From positions 1 through 64,000 of the forward strand of contig JBFLYD010000035.1 in NCBI GenBank assembly GCA_040756905.1: a stretch of 64,000 nt of DNA. The letters run 5' to 3'. Under the pieces are notes generated by a model. The model saw only the letters and a list, made by a program, of their open reading frames with translations, was not told where the DNA came from and ran no database searches. The stretch is from Acidobacteriota bacterium. Lineage in GTDB: Bacteria; Acidobacteriota; Aminicenantia; JBFLYD01. This document shows, piece by piece, positions 1 through 6,456 of the stretch; position 1 is the first letter of the stretch; each line of letters begins with the position of its first letter. The translations under genes and the position numbers were made by a program.

Positions 1-1
1 T

Positions 2-58
2 AAATTACTGTGGAAGATAGAGAATGATTTGTCCGTTTATTGCCGGGAGGTAGCTTAA
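2..58 (+). CDS. C-terminal tail of a gene entering from the left (partial)
   Basis: An open frame runs from the window edge for 18 codons to a TAA at 56-58. That stop overlaps the ATG of the next small frame (TAATG), which is typical of translationally coupled genes. The tail contains the residues ENDLSVYCREV. I do not recognise the family, and too little is present to assign a function. Confidence 0.25.
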   Translation, partial: KLLWKIENDLSVYCREVA

Positions 59-135
59 TGGTGGACCTTGAAGAAAAAATCAATCAAAGAATTTCTTTAT
101 TTGAAAATTCCGATAGGATGTTCCCCTTCACATGA
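58..135 (+). CDS. Small ORF of 25 codons, possibly a broken gene
   Basis: ATG at 58 follows a strong GGGAGG (45-50) at a spacing of 7 nt and overlaps the stop of the preceding frame, so it looks translated. The frame starts MVDLEEKINQ and ends after 25 residues beside a small direct repeat (cccttcacat, twice around 124-147). It may be the stump of a longer gene truncated where the convergent queE gene begins. No family is recognised. Confidence 0.28.
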   Translation: MVDLEEKINQRISLFENSDRMFPFT

Positions 136-146
136 CCCCTTCACAT

Positions 147-848
147 TTATTTAATTGAGTAGATCTTTTGGAACTGGAGCCCAAGGTGCACATTTCGGAT
201 CCCTGACTTGCTCGCATCTTCGATGAGCTTCAGAGCCTTCTTCAGGCTCCACTTGAGGTTGCTCTGGGGCTGTAAAATAAGGGGGGTTTTTTGGGGAAAG
301 GAATTCCTCATTTTCTTTATTACCTCCAAGCTGAGCTCTTTCGTTACAATAAGTTTAACTTCTTTGGTAAGCTTTGAAAATACTTTTTTAAATCTATATT
401 CAGGAGGCTTTGGAGAAATTGTTATCCAATCTAAATAAGAAAAGACAGATAAATTTTTAGAAATTTTATCTTCGTTGACACTCATATTTTTACGGGATTC
501 AGGTAATGATTTTAGATTTGGGCTACTTTGATTAACTAAAGTTCCATTCGTTTCAATTTGAATAAAATACTTCTTTTGTTTCAACTTTTTTAAAAGGGAA
601 GAAATATGTTGAGAAAAAGGTTCACCTCCTGTTATAACCACCCAAGAGGTTTTGTATTTTTCTTTAAGCTTTCTTATTCTTTTAATAATATCCGCTTCGG
701 GTAATAAAGTCCCATCTTCCCATGCATATTTTGTATCGCAAAAATAACACCTTAAATTGCATCCTGAAAGTCTTAAAAATATCGAAGGCTCACCTGAACG
801 TAGCCCTTCACCCTGAACACTCCAGAAAATTTCATTTACTTTAAGCAT
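147..848 (-). CDS. queE: 7-carboxy-7-deazaguanine synthase (radical SAM)
   Basis: QueE converts 6-carboxytetrahydropterin to 7-carboxy-7-deazaguanine, the ring-contraction step of preQ0/queuosine synthesis in the cytoplasm. The 233-residue protein has the radical-SAM cluster motif CX3CX2C at Cys30, Cys34 and Cys37 (CNLRCYFC) and the SAM-binding GGEP at 74-77. The opening EIFWSVQGEG is the usual QueE N-terminus that binds substrate. Length fits the family, although residues 106-136 form a low-complexity polar loop longer than I expect. It lies 35 nt downstream of queD on the same strand, with queC further upstream. No strong Shine-Dalgarno precedes the ATG, so it is probably coupled to queD. 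Confidence 0.93.
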   Translation of the reverse strand: MLKVNEIFWSVQGEGLRSGEPSIFLRLSGCNLRCYFCDTKYAWEDGTLLPEADIIKRIRKLKEKYKTSWVVITGGEPFSQHISSLLKKLKQKKYFIQIETNGTLVNQSSPNLKSLPESRKNMSVNEDKISKNLSVFSYLDWITISPKPPEYRFKKVFSKLTKEVKLIVTKELSLEVIKKMRNSFPQKTPLILQPQSNLKWSLKKALKLIEDASKSGIRNVHLGLQFQKIYSIK

Positions 849-883
849 TACTTATAATTATCTATTCATGAGATTGGCTCTCC

Positions 884-1225
884 CTATTCATAATATTCTG
901 CAGAGGAAGTATCGGATTCCCATACGATAACTTTTTTCACAGGATAGAGCTTTTTCATCTCATGGTAAAAATATCTGGAAAGATTCTCAGCAGACGGATT
1001 GAAATCGAAAACTTCGTTCAAAAAAGAATGGTCAGGAAGGAGCTCGGAGAGAGAGTTCTTTATCTGGATAAAATCATAGCCGATACCAGTTTCGTTTAAT
1101 CTATCCACTTCGATTTGAACCTCAACTTCAAATGTATGACCGTGGACTTTTTCACATTTTCCCTTATAATTTTTTAAATAATGAGCTGCTGAAAACTTAT
1201 CTCTAACTTTTAATATCCAGGGCAT
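884..1225 (-). CDS. queD: 6-carboxy-5,6,7,8-tetrahydropterin synthase
   Basis: QueD makes 6-carboxytetrahydropterin from dihydroneopterin triphosphate, the first committed step to preQ0. In this 113-residue protein the zinc ligands His15, His28 and His30 and the catalytic Cys24 (CEKVHGH) are all present. So are the Asp-His pair in PDHSF and the late Glu in WESDTSSAEYY. A GGAGAGGAA ribosome site precedes the ATG. It lies between the RAYT transposase gene upstream and queE downstream, so it is separated from queC by mobile DNA. Family length is normal. Confidence 0.93.
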   Translation of the reverse strand: MPWILKVRDKFSAAHYLKNYKGKCEKVHGHTFEVEVQIEVDRLNETGIGYDFIQIKNSLSELLPDHSFLNEVFDFNPSAENLSRYFYHEMKKLYPVKKVIVWESDTSSAEYYE

Positions 1226-1259
1226 TTCCTCTCCATCATTTGAAAATATAAATTTTTAC

Positions 1260-1784
1260 TTAATAATCATTAATATCAAACATAAAAGAACCTGAATAAG
1301 GATATTCTTGATAATTTTTAACGATTCCTTTCCTCAACGGGTTGTTAAATATATAAAATGCAACTTCTTTGATGGTCTCTTCTTTTCTTAACACATGTTC
1401 GTAATAATTTATTTCCCATAATTGATTATTAAATTTCTTCTTATACAGGAAGCCAGTTTTTTGTTTGAAAGCAGCTATAAATTTTCTCATATCTGCTTCC
1501 TCATCATTCCCTTCAGTTAACAAATGTAAATGGTCAGGCATAAAACAATAAGCCCAAATGTTAAAATGATGTTTATTTGAAATTTCCTTTAATTCAGATA
1601 TTAGCCAATCAATTAAATCCTTGTTAATAAATAGATTTTTATTATTATTTGTACATATGGTTACAAAATACCTATTGTAACCTTTATAATTGAAATCTTT
1701 AAGGCGAACGCGTTTTTTGTATTTTATATCCTTTCCAATCTCTTTCATTTTATTAACATACAATATTTTTTTTAAAATATGCAA
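1260..1784 (-). CDS. REP-associated tyrosine transposase (RAYT, Y1_Tnp/HUH family)
   Basis: RAYTs are single-domain HUH nucleases related to IS200/IS605 TnpA. They cut and join single-stranded REP palindromes and are thought to spread them. The HUH motif is visible as MPDHLHLL (His85 and His87). The expected catalytic tyrosine region is YYEHVLRKEET (Tyr127/Tyr128), followed by the conserved YIFNNPLRKGIV. The frame is intact, so the enzyme could be active. The first ATG (1784) lies against a REP palindrome, and Met13 (1748) may be the real start. The gene sits inside the que cluster, and REP hairpins with a GTAG foot lie immediately upstream (1781-1913). Related hairpins occur throughout the window. 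Confidence 0.9.
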   Translation of the reverse strand: MHILKKILYVNKMKEIGKDIKYKKRVRLKDFNYKGYNRYFVTICTNNNKNLFINKDLIDWLISELKEISNKHHFNIWAYCFMPDHLHLLTEGNDEEADMRKFIAAFKQKTGFLYKKKFNNQLWEINYYEHVLRKEETIKEVAFYIFNNPLRKGIVKNYQEYPYSGSFMFDINDY

Positions 1785-1913
1785 GGCTGAAGCCTTGCCC
1801 TACAACAAATGTATGAGATGAAAATGTAGATCTAATTCAAATAATAAATGTAGGGCAAAGCTTTAGCTTTGCATTATTTAATGAAATTATGCAAGGCTGA
1901 AGCCTTGCCCTAC
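1781..1913. repeat. Three REP palindromes beside the RAYT gene
   Basis: Three 23-nt REP units lie at 1781-1803 (minus), 1850-1872 (plus) and 1891-1913 (minus). Read in their own direction each begins GTAG, followed by a hairpin of the form GGCAAGGCT..AGCCTTGC. The middle copy has A/T changes in both arms that keep the pairing (GGCAAAGCTTTAGCTTTGC). RAYT-linked REPs are known to carry a GTAG-type tetranucleotide at the foot of the hairpin. Confidence 0.85.
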
Positions 1914-2047
1914 AGATGAAAATGGGATAGGGGCATGGACAATAAAGATTTTGAAATTTTTGAATTAATATTGAGCCCCACAGTTGTCAACTATAATATT
2001 ACACATATTTGGATATTAATACACACAAATGTTAAGGGAATACCTTG

Positions 2048-2140
2048 AATTTTCCTTCTTTTTTCAGCAGAACTAAATAAAATTGGGCTACCCTTTAATC
2101 AAGATTAAAGGGGGCTCTTTAATTTTCCTTCTTTTTTCAG
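2048..2140. repeat. 20-bp duplication of the queC 3' end
   Basis: The sequence aattttccttcttttttcag occurs exactly at 2048-2067 and again at 2121-2140, where it encodes the LKKEGK tail of QueC. The 53 bp between them carry the current queC stop codon and a palindrome (2091-2112). In the downstream copy the frame would continue LKKEGKFKVFP and stop. This suggests an insertion or slippage event that gave QueC a new C-terminus. Confidence 0.7.
2091..2112 (-). terminator. Palindrome at the queC stop, possible terminator
   Basis: A perfect inverted repeat, CCCTTTAATC/GATTAAAGGG with a two-base loop, overlaps the queC stop codon. On the minus strand it is followed by a T-rich stretch (ATTTTATTT) a few bases later. 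It could act as a terminator between queC and the RAYT gene. The symmetric stem alone does not prove this. Confidence 0.4.
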
Positions 2141-2812
2141 TCTTGTGATCAGATGGTCTTCCTGTCCAATATCTTTCCAGGCGGTTTCCCTTAATATACA
2201 TGAGGAGCAGGAAAAACAGGGGATTTCGCTTCCTCTGTAACAAGAAATTGAATAAGAATAATCAGCTCCAAGATCAAGGCCCAATTTTATAAGTTCGGAT
2301 TTTTTGAGCTTTAAAAATGGAGCTACTAAAGAGAATTTCTTATTTTTAGCCGAGGAAGATGTTCCGATATTTAACACGGCTTCCATCGATTTCAAAAACT
2401 CTTCTCTCGTATCAGGGTAATTTGGAGAATCAATCACATTAAACCCGCACACTATTTCAAAAACATTTATCGATTCTCCGTAAGCTGCAGCAACCGAGAG
2501 AAAAATTCCGTTTCTGAAAGGAACATATGTGGCAGGAATTCCATCTCCGATTTCAGAAAGATTTTTTATCTCCGGAATCTGTATATTCTTATTAGTAAGA
2601 GCTGAGGCTCCAATCTGAGTTAAGTCAATTTTAAAAATTTTGTGAGTTAAATTAAGCCTCTCTACTATTTTTTTTGCCATTTCAATTTCAATCTGGTGGG
2701 TCTGGGAATAGTCAAAAGTAATAGGAAAAATTTCATTATATTTATTGGATGCCCAGTAAAGCGATGTTGTTGAATCAATTCCTCCTGAAAAAAGAACAAT
2801 TGCTTTCATCAT
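2105..2812 (-). CDS. queC: 7-cyano-7-deazaguanine (preQ0) synthase
   Basis: QueC is an ATP-dependent ligase that converts 7-carboxy-7-deazaguanine and ammonia to preQ0. The PP-loop ATPase motif SGGIDST is at 9-15. The C-terminal zinc site is complete: Cys191, Cys199, Cys202 and Cys205 in the CYRGSEIPCFSCSSC segment. The 235 residues match family length. It is the first que gene on this strand, with queD and queE downstream of the RAYT insertion. The C-terminal residues after KKEGK appear to have been replaced through a 20-bp duplication (2048-2140). Two ATGs are adjacent at the start, and a -10-like element lies only about 8 nt upstream. Confidence 0.94.
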   Translation of the reverse strand: MMKAIVLFSGGIDSTTSLYWASNKYNEIFPITFDYSQTHQIEIEMAKKIVERLNLTHKIFKIDLTQIGASALTNKNIQIPEIKNLSEIGDGIPATYVPFRNGIFLSVAAAYGESINVFEIVCGFNVIDSPNYPDTREEFLKSMEAVLNIGTSSSAKNKKFSLVAPFLKLKKSELIKLGLDLGADYSYSISCYRGSEIPCFSCSSCILRETAWKDIGQEDHLITRLKKEGKLKSPL

Positions 2813-2819
2813 GTAATAA

Positions 2820-2828
2820 ATTTTAGCA
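2820..2828 (-). promoter_or_regulatory. Extended -10 element upstream of queC
   Basis: On the minus strand the bases read TGC-TAAAAT, an extended -10 box. Transcription would start close to the queC ATG (2812), leaving almost no leader. No convincing -35 was found, and no preQ1 riboswitch fold is visible in the 100 bp between queC and hicB. Confidence 0.35.
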
Positions 2829-2912
2829 CATCATTCCTTTCTTTTCATTCTTTTTTTGTTTTTATTATTGAAATCCATTACCTTGTATGATATTTTAGCT
2901 TGAGAGGTTATA

Positions 2913-3161
2913 ATGATTTTAGAATACATTGAAAAAGCAATGGAAAGGGCTGTGTATGAAAAATTGGAAGATGGGACTTATTGTGGAGAAATCTTAGATT
3001 GCCCAGGCACAATAGCTTTCGGAAAAACTCTTTTCGAATGCCAAAAAGAATTAAAATCAGTGCTTGAGGGCTGGATAATTATCGGTCTTCGACATGGCCA
3101 TGAAATACCTGTAATAGATAATATTGATTTAAATCCAAAAAGAGCAACAGTTAATGAGTAG
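2913..3161 (+). CDS. hicB: HicB-like antitoxin
   Basis: This 82-residue protein has the UPF0150/HicB partial RNase-H-like fold: a short beta hairpin with DGTYCGEILDCPGTIAFGKT, then a helix with ECQKELKSVLEGWI. HicB neutralises HicA and usually autoregulates the operon. A GAGAGG site precedes the ATG. The gene overlaps hicA by 8 nt, so the order is antitoxin first. TTGAAA (2868-2873) with TATTTT (2891-2896) at 17 bp is a possible promoter. No C-terminal DNA-binding domain is visible, so autoregulation would need the partner or another factor. Confidence 0.85.
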   Translation: MILEYIEKAMERAVYEKLEDGTYCGEILDCPGTIAFGKTLFECQKELKSVLEGWIIIGLRHGHEIPVIDNIDLNPKRATVNE

Positions 3162-3384
3162 ATGGACTCCATGCAAAAGAAGGATATTCATTCAAAAATT
3201 AAAAAAATTAGGATTTAAAGATCCTGAAACTGGCGGAAGACATGAATTTATGCTTTATGGTTCATACAAACAAACAATTCCAAATAATGATGAATTTTCT
3301 GTCCATCAATTAAAAAAACTAATAAAACAAGTCCAACAAAAGATTGGAAGAGAAATTACTTTGGATGAAGGGGAAAATCTTTGA
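3154..3384 (+). CDS. hicA: HicA-like mRNA interferase toxin
   Basis: HicA toxins are small double-stranded-RNA-binding-fold ribonucleases that cleave mRNA in the absence of HicB. The 76 residues show the family pattern: an N-terminal basic helix (KRRIFIQKLKKLGF), then GGRHEFM with the catalytic His30, then the strand KQTIPNNDEFSVHQLKKLIKQV. The coding sequence overlaps the 3' end of hicB by 8 nt, as expected of a coupled toxin-antitoxin pair. The pair sits between the que and acyl-CoA genes with no other mobile gene attached. Confidence 0.85.
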   Translation: MSRWTPCKRRIFIQKLKKLGFKDPETGGRHEFMLYGSYKQTIPNNDEFSVHQLKKLIKQVQQKIGREITLDEGENL

Positions 3385-3427
3385 GATCTGAAAAATTTAA
3401 TAATATTTAAAATAAGGAGTAATAATA

Positions 3428-4573
3428 ATGGATTTTTCATTAACTGAAGAGCAAATGATGTTAAGGGATACAATCAGGAATTTTTCGGAAAAAGAAATCG
3501 GACCGAGAGTCCGAGAGATGGATGAAAAAGGAGAGCTTGATTCTGAAGTAGTAAAAAAACTTGGAGAGATGGGCCTTTTAGGAATACTCTTTCCTCCTGA
3601 ATATAACGGTGCTGGATATTCTTACATCGATTATGTCATTATCCTTGAGGAGCTCTCAAAAGTTGATGCATCTGTAGGGTTAACTGTTGCAGCTCATAAT
3701 TCCCTCTGCGCCAACCATATATACCAGTTTGGTAATGAAACTCAGAAGAAAAAATATCTTTCAAGATTAGCTGTAGGTGAAACTTTAGGCGCATGGGGAT
3801 TGACAGAGCCAATGGCAGGCTCTGATGTGGCTTCGATTAGAACCTCTGCTGAGAAAAAGGGAGATTATTATATACTGAATGGAAACAAAGTTTTCTGCAC
3901 AAATGGCTCTGTCTCAGACATATATGTTGTGATTGCTGTAACTGATAAAACAAAAGGGAGAAAGGGAATCTCTTCGTTCATTTTAGAGAAAGGAATGGAA
4001 GGGTTCAAAATAGGCAAAAAAGAGAATAAGCTTGGAGTAAGGGCTTCTGACACAGCTGAGCTGATTTTTGAGGATGTAAAAGTCCCAAAAGAAAATCTCC
4101 TTGGTGAAGAAGGAAGAGGATTTTACGATGTGATGAGTGTCCTGGATGGGGGAAGAATCTCAATCGCTGCCTTCTCCCTGGGAATTGCTGCAGCTTCATT
4201 AGAGGCAAGCATGAAATATGCAAAAGAAAGAATTCAATTCGGAGAGCCCATTTCGAATTTCCAGGCGATTCAGTGGATGATAGTTGATATGGCAACAGAA
4301 CTCGATGCAGCAAGACTTTTAACTTATAAGTCTGCATACATCAAAGATCTGGGAAAAGAGCCGATAAAAGAATCCTCGATGGCAAAATATTTTGCAGGTG
4401 AATTAGCAGTGAAGGCTTCATCCCTTGCAGTTCAGATTTATGGTGGGTATGGTTTCACAAAAGAATTTCCAGTGGAGAAATATTACAGAGATTCCAAGCT
4501 ATGCACAATCGGTGAAGGAACAACAGAGATTCAAAAACTGATCATAGCAAGACAATTGCTTTCAGAAAAATGA
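3428..4573 (+). CDS. Acyl-CoA dehydrogenase (short-chain/butyryl type)
   Basis: This flavoprotein oxidises acyl-CoA to trans-2-enoyl-CoA and passes electrons to ETF. The 381-residue length and all signature segments match: AWGLTEPMAGSDVAS in the middle domain, CTNGSVSD, then GGYGFTKEFPVEKYYRDSK and IGEGTTEIQ near the C-terminus. Glu363 in GEGTTEIQ corresponds to the usual catalytic base of the short- and medium-chain enzymes. AAGGAG precedes the ATG. Its stop overlaps the meaB start (ATGA), making an operon with methylmalonyl-CoA genes. That context suggests branched-chain amino acid or short-chain fatty acid breakdown to propionyl-CoA. Substrate chain length cannot be read from sequence alone. 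Confidence 0.93.
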   Translation: MDFSLTEEQMMLRDTIRNFSEKEIGPRVREMDEKGELDSEVVKKLGEMGLLGILFPPEYNGAGYSYIDYVIILEELSKVDASVGLTVAAHNSLCANHIYQFGNETQKKKYLSRLAVGETLGAWGLTEPMAGSDVASIRTSAEKKGDYYILNGNKVFCTNGSVSDIYVVIAVTDKTKGRKGISSFILEKGMEGFKIGKKENKLGVRASDTAELIFEDVKVPKENLLGEEGRGFYDVMSVLDGGRISIAAFSLGIAAASLEASMKYAKERIQFGEPISNFQAIQWMIVDMATELDAARLLTYKSAYIKDLGKEPIKESSMAKYFAGELAVKASSLAVQIYGGYGFTKEFPVEKYYRDSKLCTIGEGTTEIQKLIIARQLLSEK

Positions 4574-5493
4574 ATTTGAAGGAAGAGATAATAAAAGGTA
4601 ACCCCAGAGCTCTGGCAAAAGCCATCTCGATGGTTGAAAATAATGAGGATGGATACCTCAATCTTTTAAAAGAAATATTTCCAAACACAGGAAAGGCTTC
4701 TACAATTGGAATAACAGGAGCACCTGGCACAGGAAAAAGCACCCTCGTTGATTGTATACTGGCATATTTAAGAAAAATTAATAAAAGCGCTGCAGTAATT
4801 GCAATCGACCCCACTTCTCCTTTTACAGGAGGAGCTATCCTCGGCGATAGAATAAGAATGATGAGGCACAGCACAGATGATGGTGTATTCATAAGGAGCA
4901 TGGCAACAAGAGGACATTTAGGAGGAATCGCAAAATCAACAGGAGAGGTGATAAGCATTTTTGATGCCTCAGGAAAAGACTTTATAATCGTTGAAACTGT
5001 TGGAGTCGGTCAGGATGAAGTTGAAATTGTAAAACTATCAGATCTTGTTATAGTTGTTCTCACACCTGGCGAAGGAGATGAAATTCAGACATTTAAAGCA
5101 GGGATTATGGAAATTGGAGATATATTTGTGCTGAACAAAGCTGACCATCCTGACTCAACAAGGATGGAATCACAACTTATAGCGACGCTCTCGATCGGAG
5201 GAAAAGGAGAGGTTCCAGAGGTTGTAAAGACAGTTGCAATAAAGGAAGAAGGTGTGAAAGAGCTTATGGAAAAAACGCTTTCCCTTCTTCAAAAAATAAA
5301 ACAATCAAGAAAAGCTGAAGAGAAAAGAAAAAGATTCCTCAGATGGATGCTCGAGGATATAATAAAAGAGGAAAGTTTCAGGAAATTGACACAAAACCTT
5401 TCAGAAAAGGAATTTGATGAATATGTGGAAAAAATCTATAAGCGGGAATTAGATCCTTTTTCAATCGCTGAAAAAATTCTAAATAAAGGGTAA
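4570..5493 (+). CDS. meaB: Methylmalonyl-CoA mutase-associated GTPase MeaB
   Basis: MeaB is the G3E GTPase chaperone that loads and protects the adenosylcobalamin of methylmalonyl-CoA mutase. Walker A is at 50-58 (GAPGTGKST). The family block DPTSPFTGGAILGDRIRM follows, then ETVGVGQDE as the switch region and NKAD for guanine specificity. At 307 residues it is normal length. It overlaps the acyl-CoA dehydrogenase by 4 nt and precedes the epimerase by 6 nt. The mutase itself is not in the window, so it must be encoded elsewhere. The B12 importer at 44-49 kb would supply its cofactor. Confidence 0.93.
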   Translation: MNLKEEIIKGNPRALAKAISMVENNEDGYLNLLKEIFPNTGKASTIGITGAPGTGKSTLVDCILAYLRKINKSAAVIAIDPTSPFTGGAILGDRIRMMRHSTDDGVFIRSMATRGHLGGIAKSTGEVISIFDASGKDFIIVETVGVGQDEVEIVKLSDLVIVVLTPGEGDEIQTFKAGIMEIGDIFVLNKADHPDSTRMESQLIATLSIGGKGEVPEVVKTVAIKEEGVKELMEKTLSLLQKIKQSRKAEEKRKRFLRWMLEDIIKEESFRKLTQNLSEKEFDEYVEKIYKRELDPFSIAEKILNKG

Positions 5494-5499
5494 AGAATT

Positions 5500-5892
5500 A
5501 TGATTAAAAGAATCGACCACATCTCTATAGCTGTAAAAAATTTAGGAAGTGAAATTCCGAAGTGGAGGGATGTGCTTGGCTTAAAATTGCTCAAAGTGGA
5601 GAAAGTTTTAAGTCAGAAAGTTGAGGTTGCATTCTTTGAAAATGGCCTTGAACTGACATCTCCTCTTGATGAGAATTCTCCTGTTCATAAATTTTTAGAA
5701 AAAAGAGGAGAAGGATTACATCATATCTGTTTTGAAGTCGATGACCTTGAAGGATCAGTGAAAAAAATCTGTGAGGCAGGGTTTGAAAAGATTGAAGCAA
5801 GCAGAAAAGGTGCGGATGATTCAGAAGTGGCATTCTTCCGGCCATCGAACTTCAGCGGAGTTCTGGTCGAGCTGAAACAGAAAAAAAGATGA
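5500..5892 (+). CDS. mce: Methylmalonyl-CoA epimerase
   Basis: This vicinal-oxygen-chelate enzyme interconverts (R)- and (S)-methylmalonyl-CoA. The 130 residues form two beta-alpha-beta-beta-beta units. Expected metal ligands are visible: His7 in IDHISIAV, the His of GLHHICFEVDD and the Glu of VLVELKQ near the end. The position directly after meaB, with overlap into the next gene, supports the assignment over other VOC proteins. Confidence 0.92.
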   Translation: MIKRIDHISIAVKNLGSEIPKWRDVLGLKLLKVEKVLSQKVEVAFFENGLELTSPLDENSPVHKFLEKRGEGLHHICFEVDDLEGSVKKICEAGFEKIEASRKGADDSEVAFFRPSNFSGVLVELKQKKR

Positions 5893-6113
5893 AACTAATT
5901 TCAAATTTGTTACTTTTGTTTGGCTTTTTTATAATTATTCTTGGGTTATTTTTCAGGTATTTTGAAAAATTTAAGTTTATCGGCAAGCTTCCAGGAGATA
6001 TACTGATTAAAAAAGGGAATTTCACCTTCTATTTTCCTTTAGCAACGAGTATATTGATAAGCATTCTCCTTACAATTCTCCTGAATCTATTATTCAAATT
6101 CTTCAAGAAATAA
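5889..6113 (+). CDS. DUF2905 family small membrane protein
   Basis: This 74-residue protein has two transmembrane helices (about 4-24 and 49-70). The short loop carries the DUF2905 signature FKFIGKLPGDILIKKGNFTFYFP. The function of the family is unknown. It overlaps the epimerase stop by 4 nt (ATGA), so it is the last gene of the acyl-CoA/methylmalonyl-CoA operon. The membership is probably incidental. Confidence 0.85.
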   Translation: MKLISNLLLLFGFFIIILGLFFRYFEKFKFIGKLPGDILIKKGNFTFYFPLATSILISILLTILLNLLFKFFKK

Positions 6114-6167
6114 AAAAACAGGGAGACAGACTCTCTATCCGAATTTTTTTCAATAAAATGATTAAAG

Positions 6168-6314
6168 ATGCCAAATGTAAAATCAAATATTAAAAATACC
6201 AGCTATGAATACACTTATGAACTTAGACATGAAAACTTTGAAACTTGTATGAAAATAAAAAATGAGCTCTCCCCTTTTTATGGAAGAAATAAAAATGCAA
6301 AAAATGAGACCTGA
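6168..6314 (+). CDS. Short ORF of unknown nature, possible gene remnant
   Basis: A 48-codon frame starts MPNVKSNIKN and continues YELRHENFETCMKIKNELSPFYG before running into the repeat that begins at 6291, where it stops. There is no clear ribosome site. It may be the stump of a gene cut off by repeat insertion. No family is recognised. Confidence 0.2.
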   Translation: MPNVKSNIKNTSYEYTYELRHENFETCMKIKNELSPFYGRNKNAKNET

Positions 6315-6330
6315 CCCCAATTTTTTTGCA
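6291..6330. repeat. Palindromic repeat, GAGACCTGACCCC family
   Basis: A 40-bp unit reads aaaaatgcaaaaaatgagac, then ctgaccccaa and tttttttgca. The outer TGCAAAAAA / TTTTTTGCA arms pair. Other copies lie at 8613-8664 (opposite orientation) and 15501-15540, with a degenerate one near 14519-14541. Confidence 0.75.
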
Positions 6331-6333
6331 TAA

Positions 6334-6456
6334 GAGACCTCTTAAAAAGCTCCAGATGCAAGGCGCAATGAAGCTTTGAGCGGAGGCGTACTTTCTGTAC
6401 GTTGGAGCGATAAAGCTGAGGCTGCAACGCAGCAGATGGACTTTTTCAGAGGTCTC
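6334..6456. repeat. 123-bp inverted-repeat element (GAGACCTCT ends)
   Basis: The element starts GAGACCTCTTAAAAAG (6334-6349) and ends CTTTTTCAGAGGTCTC (6441-6456), which are imperfect terminal inverted repeats. The interior contains further short stems (ggcgtactttctgtacg). Its right end supplies part of the TGA stop of the kinase gene on the minus strand. A second, disrupted copy is at 24615-24913. Confidence 0.8.

Noticed and set aside
2813-2912. preQ1 riboswitch upstream of queC
   Set aside because: The 100 bp contain no preQ1 aptamer-like hairpin with A-rich tail. The expected transcript start is almost at the ATG, leaving no room for an aptamer.
3428-5892. Complete propionyl-CoA pathway
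   Set aside because: Methylmalonyl-CoA mutase and propionyl-CoA carboxylase subunits are not in the window. Only accessory steps are present.
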